Assembly: GCA_005281725.1 (NCBI GenBank)
Contig: SSBO01000007.1
Location: 5,718,619 to 5,782,618 of the forward strand
Length of the DNA stretch: 64,000 bases
Direction of reading: 5' to 3'
Origin: Wuchereria bancrofti
Lineage: Eukaryota; Nematoda; Chromadorea; Rhabditida; Onchocercidae
Part shown: positions 11,607 through 32,450 of the stretch, piece after piece
How the letters are laid out: each line of letters opens with the position of its first letter
Numbering within the stretch: position 1 is the stretch's first letter
Notes under the pieces: generated by a model
Told to the model about the DNA's origin: nothing
The model's database searches: none
Seen by the model: the letters and a program-made list of their open reading frames with translations, nothing else
Translations under genes and position numbers: made by a program

Positions 11607-13135
11607 GAAGTAAATTTAGCCAAATTGAATTCTATTCCAATCATTTTTAGCAAAAATTATTAGAGTGACGTCATTTTTTTCTCTTTCATTTATTTTAATC
11701 TTCACATATTACAATAAATTTGAATAATATAACACAATGTGAATGATTCATTGCATTTGAAAACTGTGCAAATTTTTGTATCAAAAAAACCTCTCAAAAA
11801 AGAAAAAAAGAAGAAAAAAAATTCGTATCCAAACTATATGACATTTTCTTTTCACTCATAGGTTGACTTTTATTGAAATATTTTAAAAGGTTATTAATTG
11901 ATATATAAAATATAAGAACTGATTAGCAGCGGTTTTTGTGATCATCAATAATTAAATGTAGTATTTTATGATATTTTAATTTTATCGATCACTTGGAATT
12001 AGTTTTTTTTCTGTTTTTTTTGACTTAAATTGTTGATGACATTATATTTATGCATGTTTTTAGTTTGATATACAAAAAGGAAATGAAATATTGATCATTT
12101 GGTTGGGACATTTTATTGGTAGAAGCCAAACTCATTGAAATTTATTTCATTTTAAGCAATTAATTAAATTAAAAATTGTTTGGATGCTAATTTGTTCGAT
12201 GTTTATTTGTTTAGCATTTATTTACCTGCATCCAATTTGCTCATTCATAAATAGAAACATTTACATTTTGATATAATGTGATATGATCATACCAAACAAA
12301 AGTCGTTGTTTCGTCATTTTCATACTTTTTTTCTTCTAAGCAAGCTGTGCCAAAGGTTTTAACCTTTAACCTTCAACTTTGCCACACAATTTAATACATT
12401 TACCTTAACTTGTACTTTTTATTTACAACCATTTTAAAAATATTTTCTTACTGTTTCTACTTATAGTCGTTTATATATTTGTTGCTATGCTTGTTATGCT
12501 TACATATGTTTACATTTCACTTGTTTTCCTCATATAAATATTTATTTATATGGCTTAATGAATGCATTTCGATTGCTTACAAAAACTTTATCATTAGTTA
12601 CGCACGTGTTTCCTTTTCTTTGCAGGTATTTTTCATTTCATTATTTTAAATAGTTCTTTTTTCATTTACATATACGTTTTCTTCATTGAAAGTTTTCATT
12701 ATTTTATTCATATCTTCGTTTTTTACACGTATGTTTTTTACCATTTCGCGTGTTTTTTACGTGTGTCGATAAAAAAAATAAAATATTTTATTAGTTTAAA
12801 AAACGAGAAAAAAGAAAAAACAGAAGAAAGAGACAAAATTTGTAAAAATTCTTTAAATTTTTAATTGGGTGCATGAATTTTCTACTTCTTCTACGTTGTT
12901 CATTCATTCATTTATATTCATTTTATATTTATTCATTTTCATTCATTTTTACAAAGTAACAAAAGGGGAAAAAAGGAATAAAAATTATCAATTAAGAAAG
13001 TTTCAAAAAATATTCAATAATAAATAATTGAAATGGGAAATTTCAATTAAAATGTATATATCAAGAAGATAATTTTTTTCAAAGAAAATTTCAAGAAGGA
13101 AAAAAATAGTAGAGGATTATAATTTTTTTTTTTTG
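11607..13135. other. Gene-free AT-rich span
   Basis: No gene seen. The stretch has poly-T runs and a pyrimidine-rich segment around 12600-12760. Nothing in it resembles a tRNA or a known RNA gene. Confidence 0.5.
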
Positions 13136-13139
13136 GATA

Positions 13140-13880
13140 ATCAAAAATGAAAATTTGCAATAGTTTGTGTGTATGTGTATGAGTGTATGTTGTGTATGTG
13201 TGTCTGCGCATGTATGTGAGTGTTTGTATTTTAATGTATGTGTATGCTTACTTCTTTAAAGCATTCAAAAAAAGAATGAATGAAGAGAAGAGACTAGTCT
13301 AGGTCTGGCCTAGTTAAGTGCAGTCAATTCATTCATTTTCCTCCTTTATAAACATCGATTTTGCTTAGTCTAAATTGTGTGTACATGTCCCATTCAGACT
13401 TCTAATGTGAAATGAAATGTAATCGCTTTGTCATTCTTTCAAATCATTCCATTCCTATTCGATATTCTTCCAATGTTTACTTATTCTTTATTTATCCAAT
13501 ATTCTCCCAATATTTACTTATTCTTTGTCTATTATCAATCTGACTATCTTTTACATTAACTGTTTTCCGTTCTGAATTCCATTCATTCATATTATATGTA
13601 TGTGTGTATGTGTGTATGGTGATACGTATGTGCATGAGTGTGAATATGTATGTAAATGTGAGCATATAAGTGTATTTGTAGTTATATTTATATTTAACAT
13701 GAATATGAATACTGAGTGTATACTATATACGTGCATGCATAATTTTGCGTGTATGTTATATTTGTGCGGCTATATACAAGTATATGGGTGTACGTGTACG
13801 TACGTATATCTGAAATGTTTTAAAAAAGACGACTTGGATGTGCATGCGTGTGTGTGCATATGTATGTGTGTAGGTGTAAC
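13140..13880. repeat. TG/TA-rich tracts and a 37-bp tandem duplication
   Basis: (TG)n/(TATG)n tracts lie at about 13163-13245 and 13590-13880. Between them, at about 13460-13530, a unit of about 37 bp (ATTCTTCCAATGTTTACTTA in copy one) is tandemly duplicated with a few changes. The open frames over 13600-13944 come from the tracts. Confidence 0.75.
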
Positions 13881-13905
13881 TAGAAAAAAAATCATTTGTA
13901 TGTGC

Positions 13906-14020
13906 AATAATAATAATAATAATAATGATAACAACTCTGAGTGAAGAATAATAATAATAAGTGTAAACAACAACAATGATAAGAATAGTGATAAGAACGG
14001 TCTGTGTGTGCAATAATGAT
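13906..14020. repeat. AAT/GAT microsatellite
   Basis: Imperfect AAT and GAT triplets interspersed with TGTGTG. It yields minus-strand isoleucine and tyrosine frames that are not genes. Confidence 0.8.
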
Positions 14021-14024
14021 AAAA

Positions 14025-16446
14025 AGTAATGACAAACTCTGATGCATTTATTATATATCTCAATTTTTGATGATTTATGTATTCGAGAAAATTGAATTCA
14101 TAAGAAAGTTTCAAGTAGTAATTGTTAAAAAGCGACAAAAGGCAAAATGATAACAAATGCATTATCAACATCGATCATTTATTGCAAAGTTTATCAATCG
14201 ATCATTTTATAATTTAATGTAAATATTTTATAAATTATAAAAAAAGCAAAAAAAGGAAAAGTGGTGACAACGAGTTAATATTTTAAAATCGTCAAAAATT
14301 TCAGCATTTTACTCTTTTTCTTTAATTTAAAGTTTGCTTCTTTTTTTAATATTCATCTCTTCTTACTGCTTCTTTTTTCTCTTAGATATAAAAAATTTTA
14401 AAATATATATGTTTCCTTTTATTTTTTTAATCTTTCGAAATAGCTTGTCAAATGAGTAAATGAAAAAAGAAATGAGACAAATCAAAACGAAAGATCAGAA
14501 AAAGTTACTATAATCACCTTTATCTTCACTTTTTCCTTTTTTTTTTTCGTTAGCCAAGATATTTAGTTGTTTCAGATTGTTGTCATTTTCTTGTTTTTAT
14601 CCATTCCGAAAATCTGAAATTAAATCGTTTTTTTTTGTTGTCAATTTTCATGCATTTATCTTTTACTTTCTACTAATTTGCTTAATTATTTAATGCGATT
14701 TCTATCGGAATAAGTTAAAATTGTTAATTTCAATCATTTTTTTCCCCGGAAAATTTCGATATAGGGCAACTTTATTTATAGCATTAATATTATTCCAGAA
14801 AATCAATAAGAAGTTTTCCTAAAATATTAGTGTTTTGACAAAAAAAAGTAGAAAGAATTTTTTTAAAGATTTATTAAGTAAATAATCAAACCGAATGGGA
14901 TTTTTACTTGCTTTTTTCTTTTTTTACATTGATAACAGTGACAATGATAATTAAATTATGAAATGTGGTGATGGATGATGATGATTGAAATTTGGATATA
15001 ATGATAAGATGACAACGAATTTATATCATGGCCGTTTGAATATTTTTTCACTTCTTTATTTTTAACGAGCAGATTTTACTTCAAATAAAGCATACTAATT
15101 AATAGCTTGATTGGTTGACCTCTCTAATTAACAAAAACACCATTATTTTATTTGCATTTCTACATTTTATTTACTCAGTGTTATATTGCTTGCCATAATT
15201 TTAACTAATGCAAATATGTAGTAATTTTTTCATCGATATTATATCACTTTTTTTAGGAAAAAAAATTAAAATTTCGAAATTTGAATCACAGAATTAAAAC
15301 AGAAATGTATTTTTTTTTTTCAAAAAAAAGATGAATTTCACAATCTGCAATTCTTCTCTTCCCTCGATTCTTTCAATAAAATTCAAAATTACTTCCTTAA
15401 TAAAAGTGGGAAGTTTTCAATTATTCTTGATTAAATATCAAATATTTTGTTTCATTTACCATTTAATTGTGGTTTCCATCAATATTTAAACGCAAAAAAT
15501 TCTTCTTCGAATTTTATTATTGACATTAAAAAATTTTTTCAAATTATTCATCATTTCACAATATCAATTATCATTACAAAATTACATATATTTATTTGGC
15601 AGATTGCTTTAAAAATTTCCAAAATATGCTAATTACTATTTCTTTTTTAATTTTTAATATTTTTGTCCAAACAGAAAAAACCATTTTTTTCTTGTTTTTT
15701 ATTGCTATAGCAAAGCTTTTTCTTTTCATTTTCATATGTTACTTAAAAAAAAGTGATAAAAAACCAAAAAGAAAAAAAATGAAAAATTTCACATTTGTTT
15801 TATTAGAATTCGAATACAATTCATACATAAGAGAATATTTTTACCTTATTTAATAATAATTCTCTAATTTCATAACCTTATTATAGCTAAAGTGGATAAA
15901 TTACAATTTGTATTAATAATTAAATTTGAAAGATAAATATTTAAATTTCATATGTGTATGTGCATGTATTGTATGTATGTATTTACTCATATTTTTATAT
16001 TATAATTGATAAAGGACTTGGGCCAAAAAAATTTATATCAATAAAAAATTTATTTATAAATATGAATGCATGTGTGTGTTTAACATGCTATGAATAATAT
16101 AATAAATCTTAAATTGTTTTACTATTAATCTTTTTTTCATTTTTTCATTTATCGAATGAGATTTTATTTAAATTTCTATTTGAAACTAAAAATTTTTTTC
16201 CTTTTTTAAAATAAAAAACTCTTGCAATTTTTTATTATCAACGACCTTAAATTTTATTATTACATATGAAATATATAACAAACTTTATTATTTGTCAAAT
16301 ATTTTAAGTATATATGATGAAAGATAAAGTAATCGCTTACATGACGTATGATAATGACTTGGAAGCGTAATTGACGTTAAATATTCAATAACATTTTCAT
16401 ATTTCATGAGAAATACATTATTATATTTTCCTCATTTCGTTTGTAC
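14025..16446. other. Gene-free AT-rich span
   Basis: No supportable gene. The open frames at 15447-15853 are phenylalanine-, lysine- and isoleucine-rich and match the base composition. An exon-like minus-strand word at 16447-16483 (CTTTTCAG acceptor, GTACAA donor) is too short to judge. Confidence 0.4.
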
Positions 16447-16735
16447 CTAAACGGATGCACAATTTGGTGATCAGGTTTGTGTCCTGAAAAGAAAAAGTGA
16501 ATTTTTCTGATTTTTTTCTATTATTTTTTGCTCATCCCTTTTGATCATTTATATTGTTTAAAAATTAAAGTAAATAAGGTTTAGAGTTCCATTAGTTTTC
16601 TAATTTTTCTTTTCTTTTTTTTTGAATTAACTTTGGCTTCTTCATATAATAATAAACTTTTTCATATAATAATATGAAAAAAAAGAAGATAAGCTTGAAA
16701 GTGTTGGAGCAATACAATCAAATTGATTTACTTAC

Positions 16736-16837
16736 AGCATTTCTTTAAAAATATGCCTTTCCCGGTTTCTTTTATCTTAACATTCCGGATTAGTTTCATT
16801 CCGAAATCATCGTCATCATCAAGTTCTTTACTGTTCT
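16736..16837 (-). CDS. Candidate internal exon, minus strand
   Basis: Minus-strand reading: acceptor TTTAAG (or AAGAG), about 33 codons, then a full-consensus donor GTAAGT. Only one frame is open. It reads NSKELDDDDDFGMKLIRN then VKIKETGKGIFLKKC. The region is clearly less AT-rich than its flanks. The acidic run comes from a GAT/GAC repeat. No family is recognised. Joining to neighbouring candidates is unresolved: the nearest downstream acceptor on this strand (16483) would create a stop at the junction. Confidence 0.3.
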
Positions 16838-17703
16838 CTTAAACTAATTGTTTCCTATATTATAGTTAAATGCGTCAATAAAAGAATGCGACATCTCAAC
16901 TCTTCCGTTTTCTTTCCTGAAAAAATATTTATAATTGAAGGAATTGTTAAAGAATTACTGAATAAATTTCACTCAATCAAATGAAATCTTTTATAAATTG
17001 TTCTTTTTTTCTGTGCAATTATTTATTTTTTTTAAAATTCTTTCTAGTTAGATTAAAGAACTGAAATAGATGAAAGAAATTAAAATGTCCCCTTAAAAAT
17101 ATCAATAATTCAATTTCAATCATTTTAAATGATTAAAATCTGTTGACAGCAACAATATGTAATCAATAATTGTATTTCTTTTGGAATTCATTCATTCCGT
17201 TTCCGTTAAAAACTATCAAAAATTAATGCAATTTCATCGCAATGCAATATGTTTTATTTCTTTTGGCTTACATTCACAAAATTTTGATGTTAAAACTTTA
17301 TTTCTCTCATTAAACTTATCAATAGGACGCAATTAATTTACACCTAAAATTTAAATTCACATCACTTTTTAATCCAATGCATTTATCATAGCGTGTAACA
17401 ATTCTTTTTTTTTTCTTTTTCATTAATCTTTTATTGAATTTCTTGCACTTCTTCTATTTAATTATTTTTCATTTCCTATCATAAACAAATAAACTTCATT
17501 AATTTATACTTCAAATTCTCTTTCCCTATTTCTTTTTCTTTTTGATTTCTTTAAAGAAAAGAAAAAAAAAAATAAAGGAAATGATGAAATAGGAATAAAA
17601 TAAAGGTGAATTATTTTATTTCTCTTTCGTCATTTCATTCATTTTTGTTTTTTTCTTTTTCTTCTCATTGATAAGAAACGTCATTTTATGAGAAAAATTT
17701 ATT

Positions 17704-17786
17704 TCAATTTGGTCTATCAATCCGCTTGATCATTTCATCTTCTATTCTACAATATATCAATCTACCAGTGCGAATATATTGCTGAA
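17704..17786 (-). CDS. Candidate terminal exon, minus strand
   Basis: A clean ATTTCAG acceptor on the minus strand is followed by 25 codons (QYIRTGRLIYCRIEDEMIKR then IDRPN) and TGA. Composition differs from the poly-T/poly-A flanks. An internal donor-like GTAGAT after five codons could instead splice to the candidate exon at 16837 in phase. Function unknown; chance cannot be excluded. Confidence 0.25.
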
Positions 17787-18559
17787 ATTTTGAAGTCAAA
17801 CAAAAAAAAAAAAACAAAGGAAAGCAAAAAAAAGAAAAGGGAAAAAAATTTGCCGTATATATTGTTGAACAATTATAACTTAGAAATGATAATTTATAAC
17901 TAATTCTTATCACTTAAAACTATTCAGCTTAATTCGACTTCATCATCAAACTTTAATCTAATTTAACTTATCTTTCAATCATTAAAAATCGCCATGTATT
18001 GAATGTTTCAAGATAATTTAGAAATTTTTTTAGCCAGTTATTTCTACTTTTCGTATAGCTTAGCAAATCCATTTAAATAATTTCATCTAAAATAGCAAAA
18101 TATATGTGTGGATGACAAGAGATGACATAATAGTGTAATTTTAAGTGAAATGATAAACATACATATATATATAAATGCACATACTTCTTTGATAGTAGAA
18201 TGAAATAGTACAATTTTAAACTAATCTAAGTGATTCATATTGCTTAGCCGAGAAAGAGAGAGAAGCGAGATGAGATCGAGAGTGGATTGTTGGCTAAAAC
18301 AATTTGTTAAAGATGAATTTTTCACTTCATCCATTCTTCTTCCTCCTTTTCTTCTCATTCATTTTCCTTTTCTTTTCCCAAGCATTTATTGTTCATTACA
18401 AAATTGACGTACTTCTTATTCTCACCCTTTTTGATAGAAATAACAAATATATAAATGCGAAATATTCAGGAATATTATCAATAACAAAAACTATAATTAT
18501 GTTAAGTTCTTCTTTTACCGTAGTGTGTTGAATGTTGATATATTCTCATAAACATATGC

Positions 18560-18785
18560 CCAGATAAGATAATGATGATAATAGTGATAATGATAGTAAT
18601 ACAGATAATGATGATAGTGACAATGATAATGATAGAAGTAATAAATTATTATTAATAATAATAACAATAGTGATAACAATGGGAACAGTGATAATGGTGA
18701 TAGTGATAAAGTAATAATGTAGTAATACAAACTAATACTGTTACTAGCATTAATAATAAGCAGTAATAGTAATGATAATGATTGG
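18560..18785. repeat. GAT/AAT degenerate microsatellite
   Basis: GATAAT, GATGAT and GATAGT words repeated over about 220 bp. The minus-strand histidine/tyrosine frame at 18515-18730 is a product of the repeat. Confidence 0.85.
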
Positions 18786-18789
18786 ACTA

Positions 18790-21700
18790 GGAAGTCATTG
18801 GAAATGTTTTTTTTGATGAGACAGTTTTTTGGACTACCGAATTTTGATGTATAATCATAAATATGTGCTAAATTCGCTTACGCTGATAATAGAGATAATA
18901 ATGATGATTGAACTGAGAAGTTATCAATAATTGCAGTCAGTTTTTTTAAGTGAAGTAATTTTCTCATTTACCTTTTTTTTGATATATTATCGTAAATATA
19001 TGCCAGAAATGCCTAAAACTGTTGATGATGGACATTTGTGATGCTACTAGATAGGTCTATTTAAACAAGTCAATCATTAATTGTCATTTCTTGTCAGTAT
19101 CTTACTTCCCCTTCATTTAAAATTTCCAGGTCATTCATTAAGTTAAACTTCAATAACTGATTTCATATTACAACATATTCAGATATCTGCAGGATGGAAA
19201 TATTGTTTACGAAACTTCATTGATTTTTCTTATATTTAGGCGACGTGTTAATTTCTAAAATAATTATTCATTTTTTCTTGTTAAATTTGATTTGATTAGA
19301 TTTGATTTTTGATTTCGTATTGTTATATTAATTTAATATTATTTGAATAAGCACCAAAATGAAATTCAAAATAATGTCTGTTATACAAATTTTGAATAAA
19401 TTTAAAAGAAAAATTAAATTGTTCAAGTAATTCAGAAAATTATTATCCATAATGAGCAAGCGGGATTAATTAATAAATGGACTGATAAGTGACCCAAGTA
19501 TGACAATGTTGTTTATGAAAATGATCTGACATATTACGTGAAAGATCAAAGTATGATTATCTCATACCTTGTCTTAAAAGCGTATTAAGGCGTAACTAAA
19601 TCGTCACATCCGGAAAAAATCTACTAAATATCCGGGACGGAAAGAATTAAATTTATTTTGTTTTCCTTTTTCCCCATTTTTTTCTCTTTAATTCCTTGGA
19701 AAGCAAAAGTTATTGAAAATATTATGAATACACACTGATTAAGAAAATGTAAATTCTAATTTTGTTTCTTACCTTTTTATCTTTCATCTGTATCTCACTG
19801 TTATCTTTTTATCACTTTTTTCAATTTTTATTTTTATGTTCTTTGTTACGTAATCCTTTTTTTTTCTTTTTTTTAAAATAAAAATTCTATAGTTTTTATT
19901 TGTTTCCTCATTTTTTCAAATTTTGAATATCTTTACTTCATTAATTTAGTTCCATTATGTAATAAATTAAACGAATTGAACTTATGATTGCTTCCCTTTA
20001 TTTTTTCATTAAATTTGTTAATTGTTTATTTATTCTTATATTATGTTGTTAATGTGACTCGTAAATTTCGATTTCATTATTCTTTTAATTACAATTAAAA
20101 AATTTTTTGATTGCACTAGAATTTTTGCTTCTAAAAATTCATCTCAGGTAATTTCATCCCAATAAAAATTTCGTTTAATGTTTTTTCCATCCTTCTTGTT
20201 CTGTTTATCAATAAATTAATTTGTTAATTTAAAAATAAATTAGTTATTTTACAATATATTTGTGTAACAAACATTAATTATTTGCTGATGTCATTCACAT
20301 GAAAATTGAAAATAATTTTAGAAAAAGTTTTTTTTTTTTTCATTTTTTTTTTAAAAAAAAGATGTCTTCTATTATTTACTAAATTTTCATTTCAGCACAA
20401 TTCTGGGAGGAAAAGTAATATTATTGTTTGGACAATTATTGCAACAGCAAAAGCTAACATCGACAATTTTGTCGAGATTTTACACTAAAAGTGAAATTGT
20501 CTTATAATAACAACGATAATAACAATAGGAAAATACTATAACAATTACTATTTGTATTCATTCATATCCTTACTGTTATACAAAAAAACAAAAAAGCTGC
20601 TTATTCCTGACAAAATTGGAACTTTCATCCTATTTTATTGTGTTGTTGACAAATAAATTCGATCTTTTGGGACGGAAGGAAAGAAAAAGTGGAATTGAGG
20701 AACGATAATTTATCACATATCAGTATCACTTGTTTGGTAAGCTTTTTTTTAAATAATCATGAAAATAAGATATATATTAAAATTTCGAACATTTGTTAAT
20801 TAAGATAATACATTCAACTAAGACAATTACTTTTCAGTTAATAAGGTGTTCAAACCAATTTCTTAGCAATTAAAAAAGAATTTTCAATAATTATTTTATT
20901 TAAAATTGGATAGAAAATTAACAAACTACAAATAATTTTCATTATATATTAGTTAATTTTAATTCTTGATATTTGCTATTAATTAAAATTACTCCTTGTC
21001 GATGAATTTTTTTTATAAAATATTCATTTCTAGATACAATTCATTGGAAACCTTTATTAAATTACTATCTTCTGTCAAATATTTTAAATTCATATAATTT
21101 TTGAAATATTTTAAAAGTTCAAAAATTTATCATCCCTTTCCTTTTTCCCACTGTCAATATTTTTCATTTCTAAATAAAATCAAATTATTTAATTTATATA
21201 AATTATCATTTTATATAATTATTCCTTCTTACATTTTTTTCTTTTACATTAACTCATTTCTTGAGGTTTTTTTATTAACTTTAAAAACAGCATAAGCTTA
21301 TTCAAAACTTTCTTGTGTAAGAAATTTTAATGGAAAAGACAAGTGCAAAGCATAAATGGGAATATCTGGGGAATTTCCCCAGCATAACAAATTTCTTATT
21401 TGCTTGCTTTGGTACGAAGTGAAAGAAATGGAAAAATGGTATCAACAATGTTTCGGTCTAATGCTTAATGCTTAATGCCTAGTGCTTAGACTAATTTATA
21501 ATTTTTAGTTCATTTACTTTCGATCCGATACTTAATTTTTCACTGAGTGATGTAAATGGAATTTTGTTTTGTTTGGTTTTATCCTTTCATTCTTCTTATA
21601 AAATGAAAAAGACTTTTTTTGTAATAAAATATTTAACAATTTTGATTGATTAAAAGTGAAGAAAAATAAATCGAAGTTTCACTTTTTTTTTCTTTCCTTT

Positions 21701-22420
21701 TTCATATTTGCGAAAAAAAATTTGCTGAAAATATGATATATTAATAATAATTTACATGTAAACTAAAAGAAAGAAAATTGTATTAAATTTTAGATTAAAA
21801 TTCTGAAAATAAAATTTACCAAAAAAAGTACTCTAAAAGAGTATTCCATTGTCCTTTTTTTTGAAAAAATTTTTAACAAATGTATTCTAATCCACATTAT
21901 TTATCCTAATCTTTTCAAACATTCAGAACTGTGTAATTAAATTTAAAGTTAATTATATCTGAGATTTTCATAGTGTTTAATTAAAAGTTTCACTGTTACC
22001 CAAAATAACCACTTGCACATTTGTGAATTACCTAAAACTTTATAATTAAGGCATTTTTACTTTTTAATCAATCATTTCACGTGTTTTTCGAAACTTTTGA
22101 AAATTATAAAGCTGAAAAAATAAAAAAATGCTTTCTTGTAAATATCGTAAGCACTGTAAACAATAACTTATGTAATAAGTTACTTACTTTACTTCCTCGA
22201 ATTTAATAATATTTTTCAAAAATTTAATTACATTTTTATTAGCAATTTTTTTCAAAAAAAGCGAAATTTTGTTTTCTATTTTTTTTCATACTATCTTATT
22301 TTTGTTGATAAAATATTCAAATCGTTCTCGAAGTTTTATCCATTTTTCAAATTTTATTTAAAACAAACAAAAAGAAGCATATTAAAAACAATAAATGATC
22401 TGATAAAATTTCACTATTAT
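18790..22420. other. Span upstream of goa-1
   Basis: No proven gene. It should contain goa-1 promoter and any 5' UTR exon, but no element can be singled out by eye. A 30-codon plus-strand frame at 19499-19588 is protein-like (see findings). The rest is poly-T, poly-A and simple AT-rich sequence. Confidence 0.4.
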
Positions 22421-22430
22421 CACTTACAGG
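22421..22430 (+). promoter_or_regulatory. Possible 5' UTR or trans-splice acceptor for goa-1
   Basis: CACTTACAG followed by GTTTTACAA lies about 220 nt before the goa-1 ATG, and no better acceptor is seen nearer the start. It could receive a spliced leader or an upstream untranslated exon. Inference only. Confidence 0.25.
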
Positions 22431-22652
22431 TTTTACAATTCTTTCAATTGGTTAATTAAATTTAAACAAAATTGTTTTCTGCTTTTAAATTTAATTATTA
22501 TTTTTCTTTTCTTTCTTGCTAAATATGCATTGATATTTGTGTATGTAAATTTATTAATTTCTTTAATTGCCAACTTTTTTTTTTGAAGTGATTTAACGAA
22601 AAGAAAAGGAAAGAAATTGTTGTTGGAATAAATAAAATTTTCAACCGCAACA

Positions 22653-29927
<7,275 letters not shown>

Positions 29928-30330
29928 AAAAAAAAAATTAACAATAATTCTGTTTCATCTCTTTTTCTTTTTTTATTTTTGATTTAAAGTACAATTTCTT
30001 CCTTTTTTTTATCTTCACACTATATGTATTAAATGTTTTTTGTTTTCTAATTTCTTTCATTACATGCATCAATTTAATTGTTTATCGTTGTTTTCAAGTT
30101 CTAAATTATCGATTCTGTGCTTTTCAAATTCTGGATTATTGGTTTTTACTTTTTTTTTGATTTATGAGCAACATATTATTATAATATTATTTATAAAAGA
30201 TTTTTGAAGAAAAAAAAATAGATGGAAAGAAGGAAAACAAAATTTCTTCAGTATTCGTATTTTAAAGATCTGAAGAAGAAAAAAGGATTTGTTTTAAAAA
30301 TTTAATTTCGCATTTTTATAATTGAATTTA

Positions 30331-30519
30331 TTATGAATTGCTTGGTTTTGATACATTGAAATTTTTAAAATTTAAAATGAAACTTGGATTATTCTTGCCT
30401 GCCATATAAGCCGTATAATCAAATGTTAAGTCCGAATGATTCTCAGATCGGAAGCAAGATAATCGGTTAGCCAATTCTTGTCCAACTTTAAATATCGAAT
30501 TGTCATTTGATTTGTAAAA
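30331..30519 (-). CDS. Candidate coding stretch, minus strand
   Basis: A 62-codon open stretch without a start ATG at its head, ending TAA, antisense to the probable goa-1 3' region. It contains VGQELANRLSCFRSENHSDL followed by TFDYTAYMAGKNNPSF, a varied composition that stands out locally. No good acceptor is seen at its 5' end. It could be a terminal exon of a convergent gene, a conserved 3' UTR block of goa-1, or chance. Confidence 0.2.
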   Translation of the reverse strand, partial: FYKSNDNSIFKVGQELANRLSCFRSENHSDLTFDYTAYMAGKNNPSFILNFKNFNVSKPSNS

Positions 30520-30612
30520 TCAAACTTTACCATATAATTTATTGATTTCAAGAAAACTTTTCATAATTACAAGTATCTAAATTGTATTTTGCCATAAAGT
30601 GATATTTTTTTA

Positions 30613-30618
30613 AATAAA
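30613..30618 (+). terminator. Possible goa-1 poly(A) signal
   Basis: First AATAAA I find after the goa-1 stop, about 690 nt downstream. A variant hexamer nearer the stop may be used instead. Confidence 0.25.
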
Positions 30619-32335
30619 ATTTTTCAAAAAAAGGAAAAATTTTTCAATAATTTCTTAGTTATATGAGATTAAATTTCCTTCAGAACAATAGATTATACGG
30701 TAAAATTTGCAGTTAAATCTTTCTGCTAACTATTATTCCCTCAGCTATTCACAATTCATAGCCATTGTTTCAAAGTTTTTTTTTTGTTTTTTATTTTTCA
30801 AATATTATGATTAATTTAGTTTTATTTAATTTTAGTATTGCTTTTGTAACAATTTGTTTCTCCTCCAAAATGGAAAAAAGGAAAGAAAACAAGAAATGAA
30901 TGTTTTTTCAAATTTAATTTTCTCCGAGAAATAATTGCAAATTCCTTCAATTGTGCTTTTGTGTATCGCTGCTATCTTCTAGTAATTTTTTGGCCATAAT
31001 CGTTTTTGTTGAGCTCAAATGTGAACAAAAAAAAAAAAAAAAGAAAATGAAAATTTAAAGAATGGATACGTTTAACGTATGAAACGTTTTCCGCATACTG
31101 TTTGACGTGAAATAAAATACTTTTCCCAAAAATAGAAAAACATGGAGAAAACTGGAAGAACTTGTGGAAACGATAACCCTTTAATGAAATTAATAATTGT
31201 TAGAGTATTGAAATCATTTCTCATTTATCATCATTTTATCAATAGTAATAATAACTTTTTAAAACTACTTCCTATATTTTATTATAGATATTTAAATTTC
31301 CGTGATTATTATGGTAATAATAATAGTAATAACAATGGTAATAATAATAATAATGATAATAGTAATAATAATGATGAAAGTTGAGGTAATGATGGTAAGG
31401 ATGATGATTATGGTATCGATAATGACAGTATGACAGTCTTATTGATATTGAAGATAGCGGAGGTATAGATATTAAATAATGATAATAGATAACACGTGTA
31501 TGTATTTGTTTTTTCGTGTATTTATTCCCGAATTAATTAAATTTGGTTAATTAAAATTAATTAAAGTTTAATTTCAAATTAAGTAAAACAGAAATTGAAT
31601 GGAAGCATACTAAGCCATGATTTTTGAAAAGCAAACAATGAAAATTCTAGTGAAATAAATTTGGATTTTAACCTTATTATGATCATTTTTCCATATTTTT
31701 CAAAATTTACTCTCTATAACTTAAATATCTTCCTGCATAATATTTAAATGCCTAACTGTTATGATTGCGAATGCGTCGGAGAGTCATCAGGTCGTATAGT
31801 TGATAATAGTCAATTCTTGATGTCAATTAGTCATTAATAAGTCATTTTAAGTAAAATGACGGGAAATTTCTCCTGATCAGAAATGTTTTACGCTAAACCT
31901 GAACGGATGTAATTTCTCTTATTTCTTCTTTCTACTTTTATTTTCTCGTAATAATCCATAATAACTGTTTATCTTACTGATCATACAAAAAATTTGTATT
32001 CCTGCTTTTCCATTACCTTTCAAATTTTTTAATCATTTAATTATTTGAGTATCTTTCAGGAAATCCTTTCAAATATTTTTTATTCATAACGAAAATATTT
32101 CAAATCATTCATAAAATTGATACTACAAGTTGCTTACTATTTCAGTTATTGTAAATTATTGATAAGAATGAATTTTATCGCATATGTGATGTGTTATCAC
32201 TTTCAAATACATTAATTATCTTACTGGTTAAATTTCGTCTCGCGAATTATTCATGCAATGATTAATCAAACAGCGAATAAGCAAACATTAGCTTAACAAA
32301 TAAGAATGAAGTAGTAATAATTACTGCTATTTTGA

Positions 32336-32450
32336 TTTATTTGATAAATAATTTGTCAAGCAAATGAATTTATTAAAAAATTTATTTGATAAATAATTTG
32401 TCAAGCAAATGAATTTATTAAAAAAAAAAATTTATTTGTCAAGCAAATGA
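32336..32450 (+). repeat. About 44-bp tandem repeat, three copies
   Basis: Two near-identical units (TTTATTTGATAAATAATTTG, then TCAAGCAAATGAATTTATT) and a third shortened one lacking GATAAATAATTTG, separated by A runs of different length. Confidence 0.85.

Noticed and set aside
18313..18531. Frame starting MNFSLHPFFFLLFFSFIF that looks like a signal peptide
   Set aside because: The hydrophobic start is coded by a TTC/TTT/CTT tract and is expected by composition. No partner exon was found, and the rest is Ile/Lys-rich.
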